Below are positions 48,824-60,389 of a stretch of DNA of 64,000 nucleotides, piece by piece (within the stretch, counting starts at the first letter, position 1; each line of letters starts with the position of its first letter). Location: contig ML682008.1 in assembly GCA_007922195.1 (NCBI GenBank), forward strand, positions 8,907,653 through 8,971,652, read 5' to 3'. The stretch comes from Podocnemis expansa (lineage: Eukaryota > Chordata > Testudines > Podocnemididae). A program made the position numbers and the translations under genes. Below the pieces are notes generated by a model. It worked only from the letters and a program-made list of their open reading frames with translations, did no database searches and was not told the origin of the DNA.

Positions 48824-49233
48824 GACTATGTCTACATTGCAAAGCTTAGTATGGACTTCCTTAGTCCAAACGAAGCAGGTCCTGATTAGTTCAAATTAAC
48901 CCAAGGTTAGTTTGAACTAACCTCAGCTTTTTAATTCAAACGAGCCACTCTGACTAGTTCGAACTAAAAAGCGCAGTTAGTTTGAACTAAAAAGTTAGTT
49001 TGAACTAGAAAGCATGGTTAGTTCGAACTAACTGCTTAGTTTGAACTTTTTAAGTTCAAACTAAGGTGTCTACATCATGCTAGTTCAAACTAAAGTTCAA
49101 ACTAAGAGCTAAGTTCAAACTAAGCTTTGTTTAGTTTGAACTAAGAAATTTCTTAGTTCGAACTAGGCAAAGCCTAGTGTAGACACCAGCTAAATTAGTC
49201 TTAGTCTGGACTAATTGGCTAGTGTAGACATAG

Positions 49234-49235
<2 letters not shown>
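48824..49235. mobile_element. TTCGAA-type MITE, copy F, AGTTCGAACTA subfamily (412 bp)
   Basis: The ends are GACTATGTCTACA and TGTAGACATAGCC, flanked by TTT at 48821-48823 and 49236-49238. The interior is almost entirely AGTTCGAACTA and AGTTTGAACTA palindromes, in both orientations. The right flank runs directly into a CT microsatellite. Confidence 0.88.

Positions 49236-49281
<46 letters not shown>
49236..49281. repeat. (CT)n microsatellite abutting MITE copy F
   Basis: TTT followed by about 21 perfect CT units. It begins exactly at the MITE's right target duplication. Confidence 0.95.
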
Positions 49282-49285
<4 letters not shown>

Positions 49286-50294
49286 CTTTGTCACTGTGTC
49301 ACTTTGTCATCATCCTTCTAGCATTCATGTAAATCATCTTTGACATTTCTCTCTGCATTAATGTACACATCCAGGCTGTAGCCAAATCTTTCTACTTCTT
49401 CCATAATATTTTTGCTAGGATCCAACATAACCTTTCTGTCAACACAGCTGAAACTCTCGTATAGGTCCTTGATTAGTGAAACCTACTCCTCTCTGGTCTG
49501 GCCTGCGCCCACATCACACCACCCTCCTCCATTCAAAGGGCTGCTCCTAAAACCATTTCACTCACCAGTCATTTTGTATGTAATATCCCCTCTTCACTGG
49601 AAACCCCTTTTTTAATGTTCAGCCCTTCAAGGCATTCCACAGCATTTATCCTCTGTTTTTGTCTCTAACCAGCAATTCCTCCACTCAGCCAATGACGTTA
49701 GATTTGACTGCTCATTACTCTGCTCTTCCCAGTAACATCTTTGCACATTCTTACACCAAGCCCCCTATGTACAGTGCATGTTTCTGAACTGACCCATAAA
49801 GCCACTACCTTCTCTTCCACCAAATCCCTCCTCCACATGATCTGTTTCTTCTGTGCCACCTCCAAAAACTGGCCAGTTATTAATAGACAGGTAGAAAGAG
49901 AATTGGGTATATCTGATTATTTATTACACAGCATGACAGACAGTGGACCTGATAAACATGCAATGAAGTGGTGAGTTGGCCCAGTGTACAGAAAATTATG
50001 CATACTTTGTGTCCTCCTCAGCCACTCTTTGAGTGAGATTTTTCACCCAGCGATGCCCCTTTTTGTGATTCCATAGTCAATGAAGAATTTCTCACATACA
50101 GGGCTTGCATGAGACCATCACTGGCTGTCCTGTGCACTGTCTCATTCAAACCCTGGCATATAGGCATGTAGCACTTTGTGCAGTCTACGTACTCCATAAT
50201 CTGGCACAGTCTGGGAGTTTGAAGCTGTTTTTGTTCTCCCTTCCTCAGCATTGCAAGAGATGCAGCAAAGAATCTCATCCTTTGTATTTTGGTT

Positions 50295-50420
50295 GTCTTC
50301 TTAGACCAGTTTCAAAAATGGGTGCCTAAGTTCATATTTAGGCACCTAAATAACTTGCCTGAATTTCAGAAGTGCCTAATGTGACCTTGAGAGTTTTTAG
50401 GCATCCATTTTTGAAAATAT
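50295..50420. repeat. Old repeat with TTTAGGCACCTAAAT words
   Basis: CAAAAATGGGTGCCTAAGTT, ATTTAGGCACCTAAATAACT and TTTTAGGCATCCATTTTTGA form inverted ends. The piece resembles an ancient amniote repeat also suggested at 24518-24600. Confidence 0.45.
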
Positions 50421-50528
50421 TGTCTTCAGGCTATAAACTCTTTAGACAGGAACTATGAATTCCTGTGAATATGTAGACTGCGCCTAGCATCTCATGGCTG
50501 TTATTTTAATACAAATAATAAATATTAA
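50420..50528 (+). repeat. Old retroposon 3' end, same family as near 39.9 kb
   Basis: GCTATAAACTCTTTAGACAG, GACTGCGCCTAGCATCTCAT and the tail AATACAAATAATAAATATTA follow the same order of blocks. Confidence 0.55.
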
Positions 50529-51997
50529 GAATCCAGTCTCTTTCACTGTTCTGAAAAGTTATTCTTGATTGAACTGCCTGGCATAAGTACTTTTTGAAAT
50601 TATACTTGAGGTCTCCTTTCAACACTCCTGAGAGATACATATTTGAAAACATGTTTGAAAATGTGGGTCAGTTTGAATGCACTATGAACTATGCCAAAGA
50701 GGTTGAGAAAAGAGTTAGTGGAGCCATATTTGAGAAAAATTTCCAAAGCGTTTCAACATGACTCTCTCTTAGGGCTTTAGTGAAAAGGAAAAAAAAGCAA
50801 AGAAAAGAAAAGAATGTCAGTGCTAATATATTATTCTCCAAAGTGCTGTCTTCTGAGAAAGACTGTAGAGAAGTGAAACTAAAAGGGGAAAACCCATCAT
50901 TACCAAGTATTTTTGGTAACTCAGCATTGCTGCTTAAGATTTATTTGACTTGATGTATCATTCTGAGGAGAGAGCAGCCCTTTGCAAATAATTGCTCCCC
51001 ATATGGGTAGTTTCTATAATAAATGAAGTTTTTTTAGCAGACCCATGCATTTTTAATTCAGCAGAGGCTGAGTAGCCTCTTAGGGTGAAGCCATCATGGC
51101 AAAAGCCAAGAAGTGCAGACTATATACTGATTACTTGGCAAGATGGAGGAAAAAACCGCGTTCCAATGCATAAATGTGCATCTTGAGATTTGCTTTGACC
51201 TTGAGCTCCAATATGAACAACTCCATGTTTTTGGAGCTAAATATTAGTGAAGGCAAATATCCAGATCATTTCACATTCAGCCATGACTATGACTCAAAAA
51301 TTAATACCTTCCAATGTCAAGTAGAAACATGTAGCTAGAGCATTTGCCTCAGAATAGCAATTTAAGTTCAAGAAAATGCTTTTATTATCAATCCAAAAAT
51401 CCTTCTGATTTATGTACATTCCTCAGTGTCTCCTGACAGTCCTTAGACTAGATTTCTAGTTCTCACTGCTCATCACTCCTGCCCTGCCTGTGACTTTAAT
51501 TTATTCTCTTCTTAGGATGTGCCATGCCAGTGTTGTTTCTAGCTGGTAGACTTACTTGAACACATTTGTTTAACTGTTTGCCTGCAGTTGACTTCTGCCC
51601 TATGGGTGATTGGAAATTGTAAACAATTGTAGACAGAGACATAGAAATCATGGATCAAAGCTGGACCCAAGATGAGGCAAGCAGAGCAAAGCTACAGTAA
51701 AGATATGTAAATTTTCATGCACCCCTCGAACAACTGATACCTCTTATGTCATCCTTTGGGGGCTTAAATTCAGTACTGGCCAGCTGAAAACACATGCATA
51801 TTCTCCAGTCCTAATGACTGAAAATTCCTTTCTCCTACAGATTTATCGACGCAATCTTAAACCATTTTACTGAGTCCAGCAAGGTCGCCATTCTTCCCTC
51901 CATTTTATTTTTATGGATATTGTGGACAGAGCTTATTAGCACTTTGAATTCATCAAGTAGATGATTCTTTCCCCCTTATTAATTTATTATATAATAG

Positions 51998-52210
51998 ATT
52001 CCAAGGCCAGAAAGGACCACTGTGGTAATCAAAGCTGACTTCCTTCATAACCCATTCCATAGAACTCCTAGAATAATTCCTGGAGCAGAATCTTCCAAAA
52101 AAAAATCCAATTAGTAATTCATAGACAAGGAACTCCAGGCACAGCTGGAATTTGAACGCAGGATCTCATAGTTACTAGACAGTACCTTTAGCCAATTAAG
52201 CTACATACCC
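51998..52210 (-). mobile_element. tRNA-Thr-derived SINE with CR1-like tail
   Basis: On the minus strand a 74-nt tRNA-Thr-like head (52210 to 52137) is followed by a unique linker. A tail with GGAATTATTCTAGGAGTTCT and GTCCTTTCTGGCCTTGGAAT resembles the CR1 3' end. Turtles are known to have tRNA-headed SINEs whose tails derive from CR1, so the two parts are probably one element. Chance adjacency of a tRNA pseudogene and a CR1 stub is the alternative. Confidence 0.68.
52137..52210 (-). pseudogene. tRNA-Thr(AGT)-like head sequence
   Basis: The minus-strand sequence has the A-box region TAGCTTAATTGGCTAAAG, an anticodon-loop stretch CTAGTAA with AGT at 52174-52176, and the B-box region GCGTTCAAATTCC, spaced as in a 74-nt tRNA-Thr. 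The acceptor and anticodon stems no longer pair well, so it is not a functional tRNA. Confidence 0.75.
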
Positions 52211-52804
52211 TTTTGATTTAAAGGTATAGGACTAACTCAGGTTCCTGCAAGTATTTATCTGGGATTTGAATCTGGGACCATTCATACCCAAAGTGGGGCT
52301 CAAACCCCTAGATCAGAAAGCTGGCAGTGTGAGAAACAACGTGCAGGGAACCTGCTAACAATCAAATGATTTTCAGCTAAAGTGGGAATTGCAGGAGGCG
52401 AGAGGGATTTCAAAATAACACACACCAAGCCTCATAGCAGATGGTTGTGTCAGTTTGGTACTCTTCATCATACTTACTCTTAAAAGTTTAAAAGAAAAGT
52501 TTAAAGAAGTAGCATTCATCCCAAAGTAGGGTTATCACATGAGGGAAAATGATTGCTCTCCTCCCCCCCCCCCCATTCAATTAATCCTGTCATAGAATCA
52601 TTTGAAAAGAAAGAGATCATGTCAGGGGCATATCCAGCCCTTGTTTTGTGGCTGGGCCCCTGAAAGTGCAGGATGGGACTGGCCAAGGGCAGCTTCTGGT
52701 GATGTTAGGTGCTAAGCTCGGAGGGCCGGAGGGCCAAGTGGTATATGTATTCTTCGTGTTCACAATTAAATAGTGAATTGTATTTATTAGGGCAGCTGAG
52801 CTTA

Positions 52805-53050
52805 ATATAATAATACTACAACTTTGCATTTATAGAGACACTTTCATCTGAAGCTTTCAGAGCATTTTATGCACATTTTCCTCAGGTGACAAGATATGTG
52901 GAACCATTTTTTACTATGATGGCTAAGGAGAGAGAGCTTCTAGTGGTTAGGGCAAAGTCTCATGAATCAGGCTCTTTTGTTCTATTTTAGACCAAACCAC
53001 TTAACTCATGCACCTCACTTAATTTCTTTGTAGACAGCAGCAGTGCTTTA
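52805..53050. mobile_element. MIR-like SINE remnants, two orientations
   Basis: 52820-52915 resembles an antisense MIR tail (ATAGAGACACTTTCATCTGA, CATTTTCCTCAGGTGACAAG). 52930-53045 resembles a sense head and core (CTAGTGGTTAGGGCAAAGTC, CACTTAACTC, CACCTCACTTAATTTC). Both are degraded. Confidence 0.4.
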
Positions 53051-54159
53051 CTTACCCCTCTCTTTACGTAACAGAATGTTGTTCGAATCAAGGAATATGA
53101 CATGCATATTTAACCTTATATGGATTTTAACACGTTGATTTGAGGCAAGAAGTTCATTTTATTTTGTATTTGTATTTGAATTTTGAACTAAAATTTTGAG
53201 GACATGTATTATTCAGCATGTCCAGGCTACAACTGTGCATGCACTATATGACTGTTTTCTACAACAGCAGGTTTGGCAGCAGAGGTTAAACAATGATAAA
53301 CATGTCAAATAAGGCACCACTGCAAACAGTAGTGGGAAACTGTGCTGCATTTTCTTTAATTCTGTCTAAAATGGCATGTTTATTCCTGGAGCTACCCATA
53401 AGTATCCACAGCTCCAAGTCTCTGAAGAAAAGTCAAGGGGGATGGAATTAAAAAGGTGTCACAATATCCATAGAATCACAGAAGCGCTTAATATTGTCCA
53501 AAATGCCAGATGCATTGGGGAAAAGGAGTAAAGAGAACCTTCCTGGCATATTACTGTAACAATTGGTTTTTTTGGAGCGTGCAAGCACAGATAAAAGTTT
53601 TACTTTGCTGCAGCACGCTGTCAGGGAGATATGCTCATATTAAATGGGAGCCATACAGATTATTTTCTCCAAGCAAAATTTTTACCTATAACATTTAGTG
53701 CTTTGAAGACTTTCCCTCTCTCTCTCTCCTTCAGTGTAAAGCATCATGTTACACCTTTGATCTGTACATGCTCATCCCATTGATAACAACAGAAGTTAAA
53801 TATGTGGCTCAGGAGCAACAGCTGACTAAAGGAAATTAAAACTGTTTGCCATGCAGCAGTAATTGCTGCACTAACACTTTTTCCATGTCAGAAGTTAAAT
53901 AGCAGCCAATTTCCTGAAATTAAGATGTTTGATTGTTTTCTCATTTGAACAAAAATCAATGAGAATTAGAAGAAAATATAAAATTTAAAATAACAAAAAA
54001 TCAGTTAATGTTGTGGTCACTTAGATGTGTGCTACAGAGTTCACCTTCATATTTCACTCTGTTTCCCAGCTTAAACACAGGCTGAAATATTATGTAAGTT
54101 CTCCCGATCCTCCCCCAGTTACCTTTCTTCACTGAATACTTACTCATTGTTGTCAAATT

Positions 54160-54350
54160 CCCAAGGGGTAGCCGTTAGTCTAGTCCAGGAAGACAAGCAA
54201 GAAGTCTGGTGGCACTTTTAAAGACTAACAAATGTATTTATCACATGAGCTTTCATGGGAGAAAAACCCTCTTCATCGGATGCTTGAAGATGGAAAACTT
54301 GCAGAATGGGAGCGAAATAAATGCAGGGAAGTGTAAATAATCCGATCAGG
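54160..54350 (+). mobile_element. Fold-back-family SINE, extended single-orientation copy
   Basis: The head CCAAGGGGTAGCCGTTAGTC, the arm AAGACTAACAAATGTATTTA and CTTCATCGGATGCTTGAAGA continue into AACTTGCAGAATGGGAGCGA and AATAAATGCAGGGAAGTGTA. The last part is the complement of the unmatched centre of the copy at 28334. It therefore shows what the family looks like downstream of the usual fold point. Confidence 0.72.
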
Positions 54351-55764
54351 TCAGACTGTAGCAGCAAATCAAAGCAGTTGTTAGGATTCAAATAGTGGAA
54401 TCCCAGGCAATTGTCATAAATATACAGTGTAAGAAACCATTTGCCCCTAGTCCCCTGCATTAAGATATCAATCAAGTAGTGATGAGTAAAGTTTTCAGGG
54501 ATGTATGTGGCATAATGTTCCTTATGGCATTAACTATTTACCATTGAAATTCGATTGTACTTTCCTCTAATGAAAATGTTATAGTGAAATGTTTCTTTCC
54601 TGTGATTAGGATTTATACATGAATCCTGCCATTGGTCCAGTAATCTGAGGCTGCTGATAGAACACAGAAATGCCAGTAGAAAGAATATATACAGCTAGTG
54701 ACAAACTCTTATTAAAAGTGAAAAGAGGACAGCTATAGTTCCAGAATTTACAGGCAGACCAAATATTCCTGTTCTATTAATCTCTTATGTTGGTTTTTCT
54801 TCTGATTATGAGCAGTAACATACTTCTCAGCTATTTAAAATCCCTCATCTGTAAGTGTGTGCTGTAATCTTATGGTATAAAATAGCTTGAACAAATTTGG
54901 AAAAGCAGAAAAAGACTAAGTCCACAACAACTTCCGAATCCACTCTAACCATGTGTATGGTTCATGTGTTCATGTAATGCATTATTACTTTTAATAAAAT
55001 AAGGAAATCAAATTTTTTTCCACATACAAGTTTATGAGTATCTTTTACTGAGATTGGGTGATTACACTTAATTCAGGCACTTTAATTTTTATACAAATCC
55101 CCTCCTTTATTTCTTATAAATTATCACTACACACACTCACTTTGGGTTTGAGTTAGAGTATCAGCAATGGGGAAGATTTGCCAGACAGCATTATCCTGAT
55201 GGATAAAATGTCACCTTGAAGTTTCCATTAATGGCGAATAACATTAAGATTTCCTAAATGTGATGCTTTTATAGCACACATAAAAGTCAGTTTTTAATAA
55301 GTTTGTTCATTTAGTACATTCACCTTAGTGCCAGTTCTTCCATCTGCAGGCAATCAGAATTCACAAGCCAATGTTTTGTCCATCTAAGGACATCATAAAT
55401 GAGCCACTAACAACTAGCGCTAGTTGGAAATCCTGAAATGTTTAACATTTTAATGAAAAAATTAAAAGAAATTTTCCACAGAATTTTAACCCATTCCCAT
55501 TTTTTCAAAAAAAAATCCAATTATTTTTCAAACCAAAGTTTTTCTAGGACTTTTTTTTGCATGATATAATCTTCTCTGTTAAGGATTTCACATCCATTAT
55601 ATTTCAAAGAAAATTTTACCAATAACTTTGTTTTAATTATTATTATTTTTTTAAATCATTCTTAGAATTCCCTTTGTTTGTGATGCAGCTGTCATCTAGT
55701 GGATTCAGCATGAGGGTAGGCGTTCAGATATCTCAGATTTACTTTCTGATTTCCTACTGAGTGT

Positions 55765-55900
55765 TGTTTGGCAAGTAACTTAGCCTATTTGTTCATCAGT
55801 CACTCCTTCTATAACAATGGGATAATAATGCTTCCCCACCTTTGTAAAGTACTTGGAGATGATTCACGAAACTACTGTAGTATTACTTGCGTATATCAAA
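55765..55900 (+). mobile_element. MIR-type SINE fragment
   Basis: TTGGCAAGTAACTTAGCC, AACAATGGGATAATAATGCT and TTTGTAAAGTACTTGGAGAT follow the MIR core-to-tail order. Confidence 0.65.
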
Positions 55901-56734
55901 TAATTCCCTAAAATATAGTTAAGATGACAGAGCTACAGTGAAATAGCTACTTTGTATCATGTGATTTTTCCCCCCACATCCTTTGCCACTCTAATAGACA
56001 ATATAGGAAAGTTCTTATGTTTTACAGATATAAAATAGAATTAACCCCTCTGGAATCAGAGAGAATAAATATTAAATGGAGAGGTCAATTTAAGAGGCAC
56101 GTATTAAATCGTTCCTGTGTTGTGCATCTTTTCAGAAAGAGTTATTCGTTATTACAAAACGTTGTTCTTGCTTATAGAAACTGACAGTATAACCAAAAGC
56201 ATTTTCAAATAGGATTATGAGAATATCAACACTCTGGTGTCTGGATGAAAAGTGATTTTGATTGCCGAATTGTAACGTAGCTCCCAAAGGATTTAGTTTA
56301 ATAGGAAGTGTCAGTTTTTACCAGTAATGACAGTATTAAAGATGCAGCAATCCCTTTGTCTTGAAAATTTCACCCTACGAAAAGTTACACAAAAGGATTT
56401 TTCACCTGCAAAAGCCAATCGAGAAATAGAAAGCAATTATAAATGGTAATTTACCTATATAATGAAGAATATGTAAATACTGAAACAATAGATCACGCAT
56501 TAAGATCTCCTTCTGATGTGGATAAAAGGTTGATGGGAATATGCAACATTAGGCTGAGAGCCTTTTGAACAAGCCTGGAAAGAGTACTGGGGTATGATTA
56601 TACTCCTGTTGCACTCATTGGAAAATCTCTCCTTGACTTTAAACGGGAACAGAGGTTGAGCTCTTGATGTAAAATATAATTGTGAGTATTAATTTCTTAC
56701 TATATGTTTATTCATTACTCAGCACAGTGTGAAC

Positions 56735-56900
56735 CAGGTGCTCTGGCAATATAAATATTATTATTATTATTACTATTTTATTTCCATTGTAATGTCTATG
56801 AATCTCAGCCAGGGCTCCATTGTGCAAGGCACTATAAAACACAGGGCTGTCAATGATCCCTGCCCCAAAGAGCTTACTATCTAAATAGACAAGAGAGACA
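56735..56900 (-). repeat. Old retroposon 3' end, antisense copy
   Basis: The + strand starts with (TTA)n at about 56757-56775, then CCAGGGCTCCATTGTGCAAG, GCACTATAAAACACAGGGCT and CCTGCCCCAAAGAGCTTAC. This is the exact mirror of the family at 39.9 and 50.4 kb and is the best preserved copy here. Confidence 0.65.
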
Positions 56901-57417
56901 CAGGGGAGGGGAAGGGGTGGAACACACCAGCAGAGGACAGCAGACTTCATGTAGGTGCCACAATTTCTTGTGTGGAGAGAGGGGTTAGGAGGGGCATCAG
57001 ATAAATGGAAACAAAAAGGCAGGGAAGACGAGATGAGGGAGCAAGGCATGGGAGAAGAGGGGAAAGTGTGGAATGAAGTTTAGGTGATGCATCAGTGAGG
57101 GAGAGGGAGCCATACTAGTGTGCCCAGTTCTGGATTCAATGGGATGCTGGTTCTTTCCCCACCGGATAAAATATTGTCAGGTTCCTGGCTCCAATGAAAT
57201 CAGTGAAAGTTGTGCTGTCTCACTGAGATCAGGATTCCACCCCATATATTTTTAGTTTTGAAGTAATGTCTAATTGTCCGTACACATATCTCAAACGCAT
57301 GTCTCTTTCACAAGTAGACGGCCCAGTAAAAACTGTTAGTTCATCCACCTTGTCTCTCTTACACATACCTTGCAGACTTCAATTCAAAATAACAAAAGTG
57401 GACCTAATGGCTTTCAG

Positions 57418-57516
57418 CAAAACAAACAGGGAGTTCCTTGGCACTTAAAGACTAACACATTTATTTATCGCTTGAGCTTTCATGGGAAAAAAATTCCACT
57501 TTTGAGATTCTTTGAA
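57418..57516 (-). mobile_element. 5'-truncated fold-back-family SINE with 8-bp target duplication
   Basis: GCTTTCAG flanks it exactly at 57410-57417 and 57517-57524. The minus-strand reading lacks the head and ends CTCCCTGTTTGTTTTG, the same 3' end as the copy at 8645. Confidence 0.82.
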
Positions 57517-57534
57517 GCTTTCAGTTAATCTCCT

Positions 57535-57623
57535 TTTAAACGACAAGCATGGATATTTAAACGACAAGCATAAAGCTGGATATTCATCCTTTAAACGACA
57601 AGCATAAAGCTGGATATTCATCT
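57535..57623. repeat. Tandem repeat, 34-bp unit, about 2.6 copies
   Basis: The unit runs from TTTAAACGACAAGCATAAAG to CTGGATATTCATCC. Two full copies are 34 bp apart (57561, 57595). A shorter first copy 21 bp upstream lacks the AAAGCT-ATTCATCC parts. It lies 11 bp beyond the SINE at 57418-57516. Confidence 0.88.
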
Positions 57624-58859
57624 CTGCCAGTTTTGTTTTTCAGAGCCCTGCCAGCAAATAGCAAATTTAAATTTGGCTTAGAATTCCCTACTGTTTGAAA
57701 ATCCTCCAGTGTAAGTGTATAGCTAGATCCTTCACAGCCCCTTGGACTCTGGCACACCACAACTGCTGGAATGTCCCTTCTAAGTGACTTTTGCCAAATA
57801 GCTGCTCTCCTCTACAGTGGACAACTTCTATAGCAATGTTCAACAGCAATGGCCATCAGTGTAAAATCCTGAATCTTCAGTAAGAAGGCGTAATATTCAC
57901 CCACTTGCACTAAAGGAGTAACATTTAACTGGTAGCAGTAATAGATTCCTCTACAGCACGTGGACCAACCAGCAGAGATGGATGTGACAGACTTAGTCAA
58001 TGAATTACCCTTACTCTGTTACGGTGCCATCTACCAGGAAGCAAGGAAGCATAGGCCTATAGAGGCAGACCAGATTTTCTGCTTCCATCGGTCTGGTTGA
58101 CTTCCTTTATCCTGGACAGATGAAAATCATCTCTACCTCTTTCTTCTTTATTGTTCTCTCTCTCTCAACTTCTGTCCAAAAGAAAAAAAAAAAGACTCAA
58201 GATGAATAAAAATAAGCTCTGCCTGAAGTCCACACATGAGCAGAAAGCATTCAGGTAGTTGCCTCCTCCATTGTCTTTGTTTCAGGGACTCTGCTGCTAG
58301 GCAGTTAAGACCATCTTTCCTGCAGTGGTACATCCATGTAAAAGAACCATTATAACCAACAGAACCAAGAGTTTGAGCCTGACTAGCCCCATTCCAGCAT
58401 CCAGCACTTCCTCCATCTAGTATGCCAGAAAGATGGGAGACAGACTCCTGCCATCTTCTCAGGAAACTCCATAAATATCCTGTGGTTAGATTAATTTGGC
58501 AGAATTGTCACTTGTCAGATTGACTTTGGCATCTTCAGCCTTTGTTCTGGATCCTTCCCCTTGCTCAATACGTAAGAGTTCAGTTCAACTACAGTGTTTA
58601 AGGTACCTGTGATCCAGTCCTCCTGAGATAAACAACTGAGTATGCAAAGATCAGGGCAAGCTGCAAAAATGACAGCCAAACTCGTTAAACCCTGATGGAT
58701 GGCACTTAACCAGACTCCCAATCAGCAACAGACCATGCTTTGATTCCCAATGCCACTTATGAAGAAGAACAACAAAGTATAAACAGCCCCCCTTTATTGC
58801 CTTTGAGCCCCTGCTTTTTAAGTAGCCACTTGATTTAATAAAGAGATAAGTTGTTCACA

Positions 58860-59575
58860 ACTCCAAGCTCTTTACTCAAAAAGGCTTTTCCTGACCCCAA
58901 AGGGCCAGCCACATCAAACTGAACAATACAGGTTTGGATCTTACCCATAACACCACACTGCCAGCCAGTCCTTTAGTAACTAAAGCTAAAGCTTTATTAT
59001 AAAAAGAAAAGAAGCAAAACATGAGAGATGTTAAATGTTAAAGTGAATCACCTACATACAAATGATTGAAGTCCCTTAAAGCAAGTGTTTGGAAGAATTT
59101 TTAATTAAGCAGCCTTGCTCAGTTCCTCTGGTAGGCATCCAGCACCTGGGTGGGCCTCAGTCCTTTGTTCAGCTTCAGAGGAATAGACTCACAGATGGCT
59201 GTTGGCTGAAGCCTGAAGACAAAATGGAGCTGGGCACAGCTGCTTTTATCACCTCTGGCCTTCCCCATGTTTCATGGGATTCTTTGGAATCCCAATGTAG
59301 TTGAGTCACGTAGCCAGACAGGGTGACTCACTGTGCAGGTTTCTTCCTATGCCATTGTACCTGTGGTTCCCTTAATGCACCATTAAGGAGACAATGACTG
59401 TAGGCATCCTGTCTGGGAGTTCCCCAGAATCACATAAGTTTAAATACAGATATAACAAACATATTTCTAACTTCTAATACAGATGTGATATCTACACATA
59501 AACAATGTAATCAGCCCTAGCAAACTATAACCTTTCTATTGGTACCCAACTTGGCATTTCTCATATGGACTATTG
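58860..59575 (-). mobile_element. LTR-retrotransposon-like block
   Basis: Read on the minus strand the block has a TTATAATAAAGCTTTAG polyadenylation-like region (about 58990-59005) and promoter-like AT/GC alternation, and it sits directly before the solo LTR at 59603. The sequence has the feel of a turtle LTR, but I could not locate TG/CA ends or a target duplication. Confidence 0.4.
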
Positions 59576-59602
59576 CAATTGTGAAATACTGGTATGAAAT
59601 AA

Positions 59603-60389
59603 TGTAACCTTCAGGTGGGCTAGAGTGCATTCAGCTGCCCCTCTCCAGTGCCTAACAGACATAAACCACAACCCCTATAGAGAAAGCAGCTTGAGACCCA
59701 AGATCCAGTCTGTAAAGGATTCAAAGCAAAGATTGCTCAGAACTCCTCCCATTCTACATTAAAATACTACTTAGAATAAACATAACAATGAACTTTATTA
59801 ACTACTAACTTAATAGATCTTATCCTAAAAAAACAAAATGAATTTAAATAGAACAGTCCCCACAGAACCATTGTGGAAAAGAAACCCAAGAATACCAAAG
59901 TTTAGGTGGAGTAACCCTTATCTCAGCTGCAGTCTCTGTTCAAGTCCTTGAGTTGGAAGAAGCAGAAATCCTCCTTTGTTTGCAGGGAGCTTAAAAAGGA
60001 ATCCAGCAGGCTTTTCTTTTTCTTCTGGAACCAGCACCATCTGGTCAGCTTACTGGTTAACCAGCCCTCAGTCCCATATGCATTCGCACAATCTCTGCTG
60101 CAGAAAGCACCACAGAAGGGAGAAAACATCTTGCTGTTCACTCCTGGCTCAGCTTTTTTTATGAACGCTGGGCACATGAGCACTTCTCACTGCATCTCTC
60201 TGTACCTCTGCTGCTCTCAGGCATCCCACCACACCAGCAGTAGTAAAACTTTGTGAAGCATGCTCAATGCAACCACTCACTCAGTTTCCAGAAACTTCTG
60301 GATTTAAGCAGGCAAATCTGCCCAGCAGTATAACCCAGCCTCAAGAGATTTCTAAAAGAGAGAGCTCCCTTTTAGGCATATGTGTTACA
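59603..60389 (-). mobile_element. Solo LTR, same family as 5698-6863 but inverted (787 bp)
   Basis: On the minus strand it starts TGTAACACATATGCC and ends GAAGGTTACA, a proper TG...CA pair. An AATAAA signal lies at 59794-59799 (complement). The + strand flanks ATAA and ATAG may be a decayed 4-bp duplication. It aligns by eye with the first copy along its length, apart from the first copy's inserted MITE. No internal viral region is attached. Confidence 0.75.

Noticed and set aside
52137..52210. Functional tRNA-Thr gene
   Set aside because: The acceptor and anticodon stems are mismatched and the sequence continues into a CR1-like tail; a SINE head or pseudogene.
5698..60389. The two LTRs as the pair of one provirus
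   Set aside because: They face opposite directions and no viral coding remnant links them, so they are separate solo LTRs.
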